Positions 25,768 to 34,998 are shown, counted from the stretch's first letter. The stretch is 64,000 nucleotides of DNA from Halobacteroides halobius DSM 5150 (GCF_000328625.1 NC_019978.1:1612001-1676000); one strand, 5' to 3'. Notes: generated by a model from the sequence alone, not told the origin. A program made the numbers and translations.

Positions 25768-27141
25768 TTAATTATTAAGTAATTTCTGCTCTCTTTTAAT
25801 TACTCGTAATACCTCATCCTTTGCTGGTCCACCAACTACATTACGGTTATCAACACAGTTTTTTATATCTATTACCTGGTAGATATCTTCATTAAAAACT
25901 TCAGAGAATTGGCCCCACTCTTCTAAGCTTAAATCTGATAACTTTTTATCTTTCTCTAAACAATAAAATACTAACTCTCCTACTATTTCATGAGCCTGAC
26001 GGAAAGGAATATCTTCTTCAACTAAATAATCTGCTACATCAGTTGCGTTGACAAAACCTTTCTCAGTTGCCTCTATCATTTTATCTCGATTAAACTTAGT
26101 ATTAGCTAACATTCTACTCATAACCTCTAAACTAACCTTTAGAGTATCTACAGTATCAAATAAACCTTCTTTATCCTCTTGCATATCCTTATTATAAGCT
26201 AGAGGTAAGCCTTTCATAGTAGTTAATAGCTGAATTAGATTTCCATAAACTCGACCTGTCTTACCTCTTACCAATTCAGGAATATCTGGATTTTTCTTTT
26301 GGGGCATGATACTACTTCCGGTACAGAAAGCATCAGCTATTGCAATAAATTGAAATTCTGATGAAGACCACAAAATAAGTTCTTCACTAAAGCGACTTAA
26401 ATGCATCATAATTGTAGAGGCTGTAGATAAAAACTCAATTACAAAATCTCGTTCACTGACTGCATCTAGAGTATTTTGGCTAATTTGGGAAAAACCTAAC
26501 TCTTGTGCTACAAAATCCCTATCAATATCGAATTTAGTTCCTGCTAAGGCACCTGAACCTAATGGTAAGATATCAACCCGTTGATAACAATCATCTAGTC
26601 GCTGATAATCCCGCTTTAGCTTCTGTTGATAAGCTAGTAGATGATGACTAGCTCTAATTGGTTGAGCACGTTGTAAATGTGTATAACCAGGCATAATTAA
26701 ATCTATATTCTTTTTTGCTAAATCTAGTAAAACATCTTGAAATTGCTTAATTAAATTTTGTATCTGCTCTATTTGATCTTTTAAATATAATCTAACATCT
26801 AAGGCAACTTGATCATTTCTACTTCTTGCTGTATGTAACTTACCTCCTACCGGGCCAATCTTTTCGGTTAAGTAATGTTCTATATTCATATGAATATCTT
26901 CAAGCTCAACCTTAAACTCAAACTCATCATTTTCTACTTCTGCTAAAATTTCTTTTAATCCTGCTATGATTTTCTCTTTGTCTTGCTTAGTAATAATATT
27001 ACATTTAGCTAACATCTTAGCATGAGCAATACTACCTTGAATATCATATTTAGCTAATTTATAATCAAAACCGATTGATGCATTAAATTCTTCTAATAAT
27101 TTATCAGTTGCTACTTTAAATCGACCATCCCACATCTTCAT
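25768..27141 (-). CDS. argH: Argininosuccinate lyase
   Basis: ArgH cleaves argininosuccinate to arginine and fumarate, the last step of arginine synthesis. The 457-residue protein has the fumarase/aspartase signature SSIMPQKKNPDIPE near residue 277, the N-terminal MWDGRF, and HTARSRNDQVALD near residue 104. It overlaps the GNAT gene by four bases and forms the operon argG-GNAT-argH. Its terminator has been invaded by a group II intron but the T-run is retained. Confidence 0.98.
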   Translation of the reverse strand: MKMWDGRFKVATDKLLEEFNASIGFDYKLAKYDIQGSIAHAKMLAKCNIITKQDKEKIIAGLKEILAEVENDEFEFKVELEDIHMNIEHYLTEKIGPVGGKLHTARSRNDQVALDVRLYLKDQIEQIQNLIKQFQDVLLDLAKKNIDLIMPGYTHLQRAQPIRASHHLLAYQQKLKRDYQRLDDCYQRVDILPLGSGALAGTKFDIDRDFVAQELGFSQISQNTLDAVSERDFVIEFLSTASTIMMHLSRFSEELILWSSSEFQFIAIADAFCTGSSIMPQKKNPDIPELVRGKTGRVYGNLIQLLTTMKGLPLAYNKDMQEDKEGLFDTVDTLKVSLEVMSRMLANTKFNRDKMIEATEKGFVNATDVADYLVEEDIPFRQAHEIVGELVFYCLEKDKKLSDLSLEEWGQFSEVFNEDIYQVIDIKNCVDNRNVVGGPAKDEVLRVIKREQKLLNN

Positions 27142-27635
27142 GTTATCACCTCAACCTTTTGCGATTTATAATTTAATTGTTTTTTTAATTTGGCCCTCAT
27201 ATAATCATTATCATTTCTAATTTTAACTATTTGATAACCTAAACTTTGGTAAAAATTAATTAGTTCTTTCTTTCTATAAGCTGAATAAAGTATTATTTCT
27301 TGCCCACCCTTTTCTATTACTCTTTTTTCAACTGCTTTAATTAACTCTTTTCCTACCTGTTGGCCCTGATATTCATCTAAAACTCCTAATCGGCTTAAAC
27401 AATACTGACTCTCAGTTAAAAGAGAAAAACGAACTGAACCAGCGGCTTTTCCATCTAGATAAGCAATTAATACTTCCTTTTTCTTAATCTCCTCTGCTAC
27501 ATCTCCTATACTCTCTTGTAAAGCAGGTACTAAAGAAGAAAAAGCAGGGCCAAGGTAATCTTGAAAAGCCTGCTTAGTTAAATTAAATACTAGCTTACAA
27601 TCCTCAGTCCCTGCTTTTTTAATTTCACACTCCAT
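27138..27635 (-). CDS. GNAT acetyltransferase between argG and argH
   Basis: The 165-residue protein is a single-domain GNAT. The acetyl-CoA-binding segment is SRLGVLDEYQGQQVGKELIKAVEKRV (about 80-106, with the Q/RxxGxG/A-like QGQQVGK), followed by FYQSLGYQIVK. It overlaps argH by four bases and follows argG after 37. Arginine synthesis begins with glutamate N-acetylation, so this could be a short ArgA-like N-acetylglutamate synthase. The sequence alone does not show the substrate, and GNATs are promiscuous in annotation. Confidence 0.8.
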   Translation of the reverse strand: MECEIKKAGTEDCKLVFNLTKQAFQDYLGPAFSSLVPALQESIGDVAEEIKKKEVLIAYLDGKAAGSVRFSLLTESQYCLSRLGVLDEYQGQQVGKELIKAVEKRVIEKGGQEIILYSAYRKKELINFYQSLGYQIVKIRNDNDYMRAKLKKQLNYKSQKVEVIT

Positions 27636-27672
27636 CTTTATTACCCCTTAATTTTAGTATCGCCATTAGTTA

Positions 27673-28878
27673 TTAATTATTATGCACTTTACCATTAACT
27701 TTAAGTGGTAAACCAAATAATTCAATAAATCCTTCTGCTGCCTCATGACTGAATGTATCTGACTTTTCATAAGTTGCTAGATTTTCTTGATATAATGAAT
27801 TATCCGATTCTCTACCTACTACCGTACAACTTCCTTTATATAATTTAACCTTAACAGTTCCATTAACATACTGTTGCGTCTGCTTAACAAAAGCATCTAA
27901 AGCCTCTTTAAGTGGTGAGAACCACTGTCCATAATAAACTAACTCTGCATACTTATCAGCTACTGATTGTTTATAATGAGCTGTTTCTCTATCTAATACT
28001 AAATCTTCTAATCCACTGTGAGCCTTTAATAATACTGTATAAGCTGGAACTTCATAAATTTCACGTGATTTAATCCCTACTAATCTATTCTCTACCATAT
28101 CAATTCTACCTACGCCATGCTTAGTTGCTTTTTCATTTAGTTGATTAACTAAACTAACTGGATCTAATTCTACTCCATTTAAAGTAACTGGATCACCATT
28201 TTTAAATCCAACCTCTACATATTCTGCCTTATCTGGCGCTTGTTCTGGGGCAGTAGTAATTTGGTATGCTTCTGCTGGTGGTTCACAAGCTGGGTCTTCT
28301 AACACACCACATTCAATACTAACTCCTAACATATTTCTATCTATACTATAAGGGCTTTCTTTAGTAGCTCCTACTGGAATTCCCTTTTCTTGGGCATAAT
28401 CAATCTGCTCTGTTCGAGAACCAAACTCCCACTCTCTTAAAGGAGCCACAATCTCAATCCCAGGACTTAAAGCCTGAAACGATACATCAAATCTAACTTG
28501 GTCATTTCCCTTGCCAGTACATCCGTGAGCTACTGCATCTGCTCCTTCTTTTTTAGCGACTTCAATCATCTTTTTGGCGATTAATGGTCGAGAATAAGCT
28601 GTAGTGAGTGGATATTTATCTTCATAAATTGCTCCTGCTTTTAATCCTTTAAAAGCATACTCAGTTAAAAACTCCTCTTTTAAATCAGCAACATAAGCCT
28701 CAACTGCTCCTGTCTCTAATGCCTTCTTCTTAACTGGTGCTAATGGTTCATTCTGTCCTACGTCAGCCGAATAAGTCACAACCTCTACGTCATATTTATC
28801 TTGTAACCATTTAATTGCTACTGAAGTATCTAGGCCACCCGAATAAGCCATAACGACCTTATTAATGTTATCTTTCAT
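27673..28878 (-). CDS. argG: Argininosuccinate synthase
   Basis: ArgG joins citrulline and aspartate with ATP to give argininosuccinate. The 401-residue protein has the N-type ATP pyrophosphatase P-loop AYSGGLDTSV (residues 10-19), a GCTGKGNDQVRFD segment near 117 and SPYSIDRNMLG near 178. A GAGGAGG site precedes the ATG. It heads the operon with a GNAT and argH, and a sigma-A promoter overlapped by an ARG box lies 70-95 bases upstream, so arginine repression by ArgR/AhrC is likely. Confidence 0.98.
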   Translation of the reverse strand: MKDNINKVVMAYSGGLDTSVAIKWLQDKYDVEVVTYSADVGQNEPLAPVKKKALETGAVEAYVADLKEEFLTEYAFKGLKAGAIYEDKYPLTTAYSRPLIAKKMIEVAKKEGADAVAHGCTGKGNDQVRFDVSFQALSPGIEIVAPLREWEFGSRTEQIDYAQEKGIPVGATKESPYSIDRNMLGVSIECGVLEDPACEPPAEAYQITTAPEQAPDKAEYVEVGFKNGDPVTLNGVELDPVSLVNQLNEKATKHGVGRIDMVENRLVGIKSREIYEVPAYTVLLKAHSGLEDLVLDRETAHYKQSVADKYAELVYYGQWFSPLKEALDAFVKQTQQYVNGTVKVKLYKGSCTVVGRESDNSLYQENLATYEKSDTFSHEAAEGFIELFGLPLKVNGKVHNN

Positions 28879-28946
28879 TTTAATTCCTCCTCGATTTATA
28901 TTAAATATTTAACTTAAAATTCATTTTTATTAGCTTCGTTAGTATG

Positions 28947-28976
28947 ATTATACATCCAAATGAATAAAAATACAAC
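28947..28976 (-). promoter_or_regulatory. argG promoter with overlapping ARG box
   Basis: On the minus strand TTGTAT (28970-28975), 17 bases, TATAAT (28947-28952). The sequence TGAATAAAAATACA at 28961-28974 matches all fixed positions of the ArgR/AhrC core TGnATwwwwATnCA and overlaps the -35 element. ArgR binding there would block polymerase. Confidence 0.75.
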
Positions 28977-29026
28977 ATGATTATTAAAGTTTTAATTTTC
29001 AGAAAATAATCAGTGAATAATAAAAG

Positions 29027-29042
29027 GGCCAAAACTGGCCCT
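29027..29042 (-). terminator. Terminator after ablB
   Basis: Stem GGGCCA / TGGCCC with an AAAC loop, then TTTTATTATT on the minus strand. The stem includes one copy of the iterated 7-mer (GGGCCAA) and a near copy in inverse orientation. Confidence 0.8.
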
Positions 29043-29047
29043 ACTAC

Positions 29048-29890
29048 TTAAATTACTTTACACCATAGATTCATATCTTCTAAACCACCAGCAATCTCAC
29101 AATTCTTAACCAAAGTTCCTGTATATTCATAACCTGCTTGACTGAATATTTTATTAATCCCCATAACTTTAGCTCTCGCAATAGTATATAAGGAACGATA
29201 ATCTCTCTTCTTTAATTCAGCTTCTAATCTTCGTAATAAATAAGCTGCCAAACCTTGGCCCCGGTACTCTGATAAAGTAGCAAAATCAGTCATCTCCGCA
29301 TTCTTATAAGCAGGCACTGTTTCTGCTGAAGCAGCAGCTACTAATTGATCATCATCATAAATCAGACCATAAATCACATCAGATTCTATCATTTTCTGTA
29401 AGTAACTAGGATTATCAATTGGATACGGATAAGAATTAAATACTTTATCATATAATTTAGCTAACTGACTAACATCCTCTTGACCAGCAATTTTAAATTG
29501 GTAGTCACTAGTTAACTTACTACTTTCTTTAACCTCTAGACCGGTTACTTTATCTAATAGATCTTCTTTTTGAGCTTTATTATTCATTTTACTACGCTTG
29601 TCACTTAAATAATAAGCCATAGATAAAGCATCATCTGTAGGATAGAACTCTGTAATAACTGCCTCAGTTAAGAAACCAGCCTTTTCAAATGCTGCTTGAT
29701 CTTTACTATAAGCCTTGGCCCAAATTTTAGTAAAATCATTTTCTCTAGCTAATTTAATTAATTTATCTGCTAATGCAACCACATCTCCCTGGTATTCTTT
29801 AATTACTATCCGCTTATTGACCGGGGATAAATTAACTAGTGCTTGATAATTAGTCCCTCCAACCTTAATTTTATTATCTTTATTCATCAT
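29048..29890 (-). CDS. ablB: Beta-lysine N6-acetyltransferase
   Basis: AblB acetylates L-beta-lysine on its side-chain nitrogen to give N-epsilon-acetyl-beta-lysine, a compatible solute of methanogens and some bacteria. The 280-residue protein has the AblB layout: an N-terminal domain (about 1-130) with KIWAKAYSKDQAAFEKAGF, and a C-terminal GNAT domain with FATLSEYRGQGLAAYLLRRLE near residue 203. Its start overlaps the end of ablA by 11 bases. The strict pairing with lysine 2,3-aminomutase supports the assignment. Confidence 0.9.
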   Translation of the reverse strand: MMNKDNKIKVGGTNYQALVNLSPVNKRIVIKEYQGDVVALADKLIKLARENDFTKIWAKAYSKDQAAFEKAGFLTEAVITEFYPTDDALSMAYYLSDKRSKMNNKAQKEDLLDKVTGLEVKESSKLTSDYQFKIAGQEDVSQLAKLYDKVFNSYPYPIDNPSYLQKMIESDVIYGLIYDDDQLVAAASAETVPAYKNAEMTDFATLSEYRGQGLAAYLLRRLEAELKKRDYRSLYTIARAKVMGINKIFSQAGYEYTGTLVKNCEIAGGLEDMNLWCKVI

Positions 29891-31163
29891 AATTTGTGTA
29901 ATCCCGTTTACTATGTTGTAAACTTACCGTATCATTATCTTCAGAGAATAACTGTTGTAAACCAATTTCTGATTGTTCAGCTTCTTCATCAACTAGTGGA
30001 TTATCACAAATAGTACATTCTGGAGGACAATTACACTCCTGATCCTTTGGCTCTGTATAGACAGTAATTGTTCCCTCAAAGTTTCTTAAAATAGTCTTGC
30101 GATTTGAATTAGATAATAAATAATTAGGCGTTAGTGGAATCTTACCTCCTCCACCAGGAGCATCAACAACAAAGCGAGGGACAGCAAATCCAGATGTATG
30201 ACCAATTAAGTGTTCCATTATTTCTATTCCTTTAGAGATTGGGGTTCTAAAGTGTTCAATTCCTCTTGATAAATCACACTGGTATAAATAATATGGTCTT
30301 ACTCGATTTTGAACTAATTTATGCATTAAATCCTTAATAATTTCTGGACAATCATTAACATCTTTTAGTAATACTGTTTGATTTCCTAACGGAATTCCTG
30401 CATTAGCCAATTTAGCTAAGGCTTCTTTTGCTTCTGGGGTAATTTCTTTTTCGTGATTGAAGTGAGTATTAATCCAAATTGGCCCAAATTCATCTGTTAT
30501 CTCTTTAAATGTTTTTACTAATGAATCATCAATTCGTTGGGGTAAAACCACTGGTAATCTACTTCCTACTCTTACGACTTCTACGTGAGGAATCTTATAT
30601 AATTTAGTGATAATTTCTTTTAAAATATCTTCATCTACTAGTAACGGATCTCCACCAGATAATAAAACATCTCTTACTTGAGGAGTCTTTTTGATATACT
30701 CAATCCCTTTTTCTATCTGTTCTAAATCAACTGTTTGCTCTTGATCCCCTACTTTCCGCTTTCTAGTACAGTGGCGACAAAACATTGAACATTCGTTAGT
30801 AACTAATAATAATACTCTATCTGGATAACGATGAGTTAAACCATCAACCGGAGAATCCTCATCTTCATGTAAGGGATCTTCCATTTCATAAGCTGATTTC
30901 TTTAACTCAAATCGATTCGGAACTGCTTGTTGCTTAATAGGACATAACTCATCATCAAAATCAATCAGTGAAGCATAATAAGGAGTAATTGACATCGGAA
31001 ACATATCAGCTGCTTCTTTAATCTTACTAGCTTCTGTATCAGAAATAGAAAATTTATCTTTTAACTCTTGAACACTAGTAATACTATTTTCTAACTGCCA
31101 CTGCCAATCATTCCATTCCTCTTTAGTACAATCCCAAACTTGACTAACCTTAGCAAAATCCAC
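29880..31163 (-). CDS. ablA: L-lysine 2,3-aminomutase
   Basis: A radical-SAM, PLP-dependent enzyme that converts L-lysine to L-beta-lysine. The 427-residue protein has the CxxxCxxC cluster motif in NECSMFCRHCTRKRKVG near residue 124, SGGDPLL near 167, and the PLP-lysine region VDAPGGGGKIPLTPNY near 330. Extra C-terminal cysteines (CNCPPECTIC) probably bind zinc. It starts at GTG with GGAGGAG eight bases before it. The partner ablB indicates osmolyte synthesis rather than lysine fermentation. A glutamate 2,3-aminomutase is the main alternative. Confidence 0.92.
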   Translation of the reverse strand: MDFAKVSQVWDCTKEEWNDWQWQLENSITSVQELKDKFSISDTEASKIKEAADMFPMSITPYYASLIDFDDELCPIKQQAVPNRFELKKSAYEMEDPLHEDEDSPVDGLTHRYPDRVLLLVTNECSMFCRHCTRKRKVGDQEQTVDLEQIEKGIEYIKKTPQVRDVLLSGGDPLLVDEDILKEIITKLYKIPHVEVVRVGSRLPVVLPQRIDDSLVKTFKEITDEFGPIWINTHFNHEKEITPEAKEALAKLANAGIPLGNQTVLLKDVNDCPEIIKDLMHKLVQNRVRPYYLYQCDLSRGIEHFRTPISKGIEIMEHLIGHTSGFAVPRFVVDAPGGGGKIPLTPNYLLSNSNRKTILRNFEGTITVYTEPKDQECNCPPECTICDNPLVDEEAEQSEIGLQQLFSEDNDTVSLQHSKRDYTNYDE

Positions 31164-31228
31164 TTTAATATCTCCTCCTAATAAGGTTTAGATAATAAAG
31201 ATATACCTTTCCTCTAATTTCCACTAAA

Positions 31229-31257
31229 ATAGTAACAAGGCTCTAATAAAATGTCAA
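31229..31257 (-). promoter_or_regulatory. Sigma-A promoter of ablAB
   Basis: On the minus strand TTGACA, 17 bases, TACTAT, about 65 bases before the ablA start. The -35 is perfect. Confidence 0.6.
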
Positions 31258-31319
31258 ACCAAAAATATCGATTAGAACAAGTTAGCTCACTTTTTCTTAA
31301 AATTTACTTAAGGGAGTTT

Positions 31320-32951
31320 TTATTTATTATCTTCTGCTGATTTGACTGCTTCAATAGTAGAGGATAATAATTCCTCTTTTGAATGAAAAATATTATCTTC
31401 TCCAATCATATCTATTATTCCTAAATTATCTAAAACTTCATAATGTTCTTCTTCTATCCCAGATAGAAATACTTGTTTTTCATTTTTTTGTACCTTAGTA
31501 ATAAACTTCTCTAATTCTTTCACAGTAGTTATATCGATCCGACCAATATTCTTAATCCTAAATATAAATCCTTTAGCTGTTACTGAATTCAACTCTTCTT
31601 TAAAATTTTCTGCTGCACTAAAGTTTAAATCTCCTATTAGATCAATAACTATGTACTCATCCTCTGTTATTTTTTCTGGCTCTGTATAAGATAGTTTAGT
31701 ATCAGACTCCTCATCATAACTAATATGGGACATATTAACCTTACTACTTTCTCTTAATACAATGCCTAATGAAATTAATACTCCCAAGTAAATTGCATAC
31801 TCCAAACGAGGAAGTCCAATTGTAGCCAAAAGAGTAACACTAAAGATAAGCAAATCCGACTTAGTAGCTTTAAAAATTTGAATAACCTCATCTAAATCAA
31901 TCATTCGCATTGCTACTACTATTACTAAAGCAGCTAGACTAGCAATTGGAATATACTTTAAAATTGGATTAAAAATTATAATAAATAAAATAATAATAAT
32001 TGCTGTAAGAGTCTGGGCCAATTTAGTCTTAGCCCCTGCCTGATAATTAATAAAAGAATTAGTAAACGAGCCTGCACTCGCAAAACCATTATAAAAAGAT
32101 GTACCTAAATTAACTAAGCCTTGGCCCAAAAACTCTTTATTTACTTTAACCTCTTCACCAGATCTATTCTCTAGTGATTTAACTACTGCCAAAGTCTGAA
32201 TTAAACCTACAATAGCTACTGATAATGCCTTAGTATATATCTCACTTATAAATGTAAAATCAAACCTTGGAAGATCAAATTGAGGCAAAGATCCAGGTAA
32301 TTTTCCTATCACTTTAATCTGATCAACTAATCCAAAGTAATAAACTACTAAAGTGGAAATAGCAATTGCTACTAAATAAGTAGGATATCTTTCATCAATT
32401 ATTTCGCTAATTATAATACTAATAATTGTTACCAAACCTAAACTTAAAGCTATAGGATTAATAGCCTCTAAATGACCAAAAATGAAATATAAGGTCATAA
32501 AGATATTAGCTGTATTAGGGATTGATAATTGAAATAAATTACTTAATTGTCCTACCCCAATAATTATAGCTGTCCCAGTTGTTAAGCCAACTATAACAGG
32601 ATGTGAAATATAATTTACTAATTTCCCTAATTTAAAGAGCCCAAAAAGAATTTGGAAGACACCTACTAAAAAAGTTAAGACTAATACAGCTGAAAAATAA
32701 TTATCATCAGCTACAAAATCTAAGTTACTTGCTATAGCCATAGACATTAGATTTGTAGGGCCAACTATCATATGATTAGAAACTCCAACCAGAGAAGCTA
32801 TTAACTTAGATACAACCGAAGTATATATTCCATAGATTGGATTAACCCCTACAATTAAAGCATACGCCATATTTTGAGGAATAGATAAAGCTGCTACCGA
32901 GGCTCCAGCAGTAATATCATCCTTAAAAGAAGTTAAATTATAATTTTTCAT
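31320..32951 (-). CDS. SulP-family anion transporter with STAS domain
   Basis: The 543-residue protein has about 11-12 membrane segments with the SulP signature near the N-terminus (DDITAGASVAALSIPQNMAYALIVGVNP, residues 11-38). A C-terminal STAS domain (about 430-535) contains YIVIDLIGDLNFSAAENF. Family members move sulfate, bicarbonate or dicarboxylates. Nothing nearby indicates sulfate metabolism. It lies ten bases after the fur-type gene, so it may share metal-responsive or constitutive expression with it. Substrate unknown. Confidence 0.88.
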   Translation of the reverse strand: MKNYNLTSFKDDITAGASVAALSIPQNMAYALIVGVNPIYGIYTSVVSKLIASLVGVSNHMIVGPTNLMSMAIASNLDFVADDNYFSAVLVLTFLVGVFQILFGLFKLGKLVNYISHPVIVGLTTGTAIIIGVGQLSNLFQLSIPNTANIFMTLYFIFGHLEAINPIALSLGLVTIISIIISEIIDERYPTYLVAIAISTLVVYYFGLVDQIKVIGKLPGSLPQFDLPRFDFTFISEIYTKALSVAIVGLIQTLAVVKSLENRSGEEVKVNKEFLGQGLVNLGTSFYNGFASAGSFTNSFINYQAGAKTKLAQTLTAIIIILFIIIFNPILKYIPIASLAALVIVVAMRMIDLDEVIQIFKATKSDLLIFSVTLLATIGLPRLEYAIYLGVLISLGIVLRESSKVNMSHISYDEESDTKLSYTEPEKITEDEYIVIDLIGDLNFSAAENFKEELNSVTAKGFIFRIKNIGRIDITTVKELEKFITKVQKNEKQVFLSGIEEEHYEVLDNLGIIDMIGEDNIFHSKEELLSSTIEAVKSAEDNK

Positions 32952-32961
32952 CTATTATCAC

Positions 32962-33390
32962 TCAGCTTTCCTTATTTTCTTGACACTTAGGACATAAGCC
33001 ATAAAATTTTATCCGATGCTCTATAATTTTATAACCTGTCTTAGTACTTAATTGATTATCAAATTGTTCTAAAGGGCACTCTAAAGGGCGAACCTCATCA
33101 CATTCTAAACAGACTAAATGATGATGATGGTCATCAACTAGTTCAAATTTATTCTTCTGATCAGCAAAATTCAATTTGCGAACAATACCCTCGGCTACAA
33201 ATTGATTTAAATTGCGATAAACTGTAGATAACCTTACTTTAGAGTTACTATCATCTAATTGACTAAATATTTCTTGAGCTGATATAGGGGTATCACTAGT
33301 AATTAATATCTTTAAAATAGCAATCCTTTGTTTAGTACATCTAATGCCCTTATTTTTTAATCTTTCTTCCCAATTTAATAATTGCTCCAT
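32962..33390 (-). CDS. Fur-family metalloregulator, probably Zur
   Basis: The 142-residue protein has an N-terminal winged helix (GIRCTKQRIAILKILI, STVYRNLNQFVAEGIVRKL) and the Fur metal-binding motif DDHHHHLVCLECDEV near residue 83. Two CxxC pairs (CLEC, CPKC) hold structural zinc. It lies just downstream of znuACB, whose promoter carries a perfect 7-1-7 Fur/Zur-type operator, so a zinc-sensing Zur is the best reading. PerR or Fur remain possible. It has its own promoter (33413-33441) and is followed by sulP. Confidence 0.88.
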   Translation of the reverse strand: MEQLLNWEERLKNKGIRCTKQRIAILKILITSDTPISAQEIFSQLDDSNSKVRLSTVYRNLNQFVAEGIVRKLNFADQKNKFELVDDHHHHLVCLECDEVRPLECPLEQFDNQLSTKTGYKIIEHRIKFYGLCPKCQENKES

Positions 33391-33412
33391 TTAATTCACT
33401 TCCCCCTACCTA

Positions 33413-33441
33413 GTTATATTATAAAAATAAATAAATATCAA
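33413..33441 (-). promoter_or_regulatory. Sigma-A promoter of the fur-type gene
   Basis: On the minus strand TTGATA, 17 bases, TATAAC, about 22 bases before the start codon. A TACAATTGTA palindrome lies just upstream at 33444-33453. Confidence 0.55.
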
Positions 33442-33470
33442 GCTACAATTGTAATTATCTTAATTTGATA

Positions 33471-34280
33471 TTATAGATTAAACTGTTTAAAGCTCTGATA
33501 TCCAATAACTATTAATAAACAACTTACACTAGATAAAATAATAGTACCTCCTGGGGCCAAATCTTGATAAAAAGAAATAAACAATCCCACATTAACAGCT
33601 AATAAGCCAAAAATAACACTATAAATGATTGTTTCCTTAAAACTTTTAGCCACTTGTAAGCTAGCTGCTACTGGTAAAGTTAACAATGATGAAACTAATA
33701 ATCCGCCAATAATTCTCATTGAGATAGAAATAGTAATAGCTACTAAAATAATAAATAATAAATTAAGCAAAGTAACTGGTACCCCCACTAATTTTGCTTC
33801 TCCTTCATTGAAAGTTAAGAAGAAAAAACCATAATAAAAAGTAAAAATAACCCCCACAATTATAACTCCTAAAGGAATTATGGTTAATAAATCCTGCCTT
33901 GTAACTAAAGAAATACTACCAAACAAATAACTAAAAATTCCTGAACTGTTATTAGATAGACTAATCAATACTGTAGCTACTCCTAAGCCAGTAGCTAAAA
34001 TAATAGATAATGATAATTCAGCATAGTCTTGATAATTCTTTCTTAATTTCTCAATACCTAAAGCTGCTATAACAGAAATTAGCAAAGCCATATAAACTGG
34101 ATAAACTCCTAATATTATACCTAAGGCTACCCCTGCTAAAGCAACATGAGATAAAGTATTCCCAATTAATGACAATCTTTTTAAAACTAGAAAAACTCCA
34201 ATCAAAGGACAAATAACAGCTATAATATTTCCTGCTATAAAAGCCCGCTGCATAAATGAATAAGTAAAAATCTCTAGCAT
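33471..34280 (-). CDS. znuB: Zinc ABC transporter permease
   Basis: The 269-residue membrane protein of the ABC-3 family has eight to nine membrane segments and the conserved start MLEIFTYSFMQRAFIAGNIIAV. Central PLIGVFLVLKRLSLIGNTLSHVALAGVA is the family signature. An upstream in-frame start would give 298 residues, but it would extend deep into znuC; the ATG at 34280 gives the family length. It forms the transmembrane channel with ZnuC as ATPase and ZnuA as binding protein. Zinc rather than manganese is inferred from the Zur-type operator. Confidence 0.92.
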   Translation of the reverse strand: MLEIFTYSFMQRAFIAGNIIAVICPLIGVFLVLKRLSLIGNTLSHVALAGVALGIILGVYPVYMALLISVIAALGIEKLRKNYQDYAELSLSIILATGLGVATVLISLSNNSSGIFSYLFGSISLVTRQDLLTIIPLGVIIVGVIFTFYYGFFFLTFNEGEAKLVGVPVTLLNLLFIILVAITISISMRIIGGLLVSSLLTLPVAASLQVAKSFKETIIYSVIFGLLAVNVGLFISFYQDLAPGGTIILSSVSCLLIVIGYQSFKQFNL

Positions 34281-34290
34281 TATTCCATTT

Positions 34291-34998
34291 TCACCGCCTA
34301 AAATAGTCATTATAATTAAAGTTTTCTGCTTGATGAGTAAATACTTGGCCCTTTTTAAAACACACAATTTTATCAGCCTGATTACTAATTACATGAATAT
34401 CATGAGAAATCATTACTATTGTTATATCAAGTTCTTGACTTAAATTATTTAGCAACCTATAAAATTCTTCTTGTGCCTTAATATCTAATCCAACCAATGG
34501 TTCATCTAACAAAATAATTTCTGGTTGATTAATTAAAATCCTGGCAATAAAAATCCGTTGTTGTTGACCACCTGATAAGTTACCAATTTGTCTTGCTTTA
34601 TAATCAAGCATACCTACTAAATCCAAAACCCGATCAATTTCATTCTCTAACTTATTAGTTAATAACTTAAAAAAACCCATCTTACGATATAAACTAGCTC
34701 CAATTATTTCTCTTACAGTAGCAGGAAAGCTATCATTAAAAGATCTTACCTTTTGAGAGACATAGCCAACTTTGGCCCAATCATTAAATTCTTCTACTGG
34801 AGTATTAAATAATTTTATTTGCCCCTGCATTGGTTTTAAAGAACCAGTTATTAACTTTAAAAGTGTACTCTTTCCTGAACCATTAGGGCCAATAAAAGCA
34901 GCAAAGTCCCCTTGATTAATTTTTAAATTAATCTTATTTAAAATAGTATCCTCCTTATAAGCAAAACATAAATTATTTATCTCTATTATTTCTTTCAT
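34291..34998 (-). CDS. znuC: Zinc ABC transporter ATP-binding protein
   Basis: The 235-residue ABC ATPase has Walker A GPNGSGKST (near residue 38), the signature LSGGQQQRIFIAR (near 140), Walker B IILLDEPLVGLD (near 160) and the H-loop ISHDIH (near 198). Its start overlaps the end of znuA by 26 bases and its end abuts znuB, so the three genes form one operon. It powers metal import across the cytoplasmic membrane. Confidence 0.95.
   Translation of the reverse strand: MKEIIEINNLCFAYKEDTILNKINLKINQGDFAAFIGPNGSGKSTLLKLITGSLKPMQGQIKLFNTPVEEFNDWAKVGYVSQKVRSFNDSFPATVREIIGASLYRKMGFFKLLTNKLENEIDRVLDLVGMLDYKARQIGNLSGGQQQRIFIARILINQPEIILLDEPLVGLDIKAQEEFYRLLNNLSQELDITIVMISHDIHVISNQADKIVCFKKGQVFTHQAENFNYNDYFRR

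Noticed and set aside
31164-31319. Lysine riboswitch before ablA
   Set aside because: The leader is about 65 bases, too short, with no conserved lysine-riboswitch sequence.
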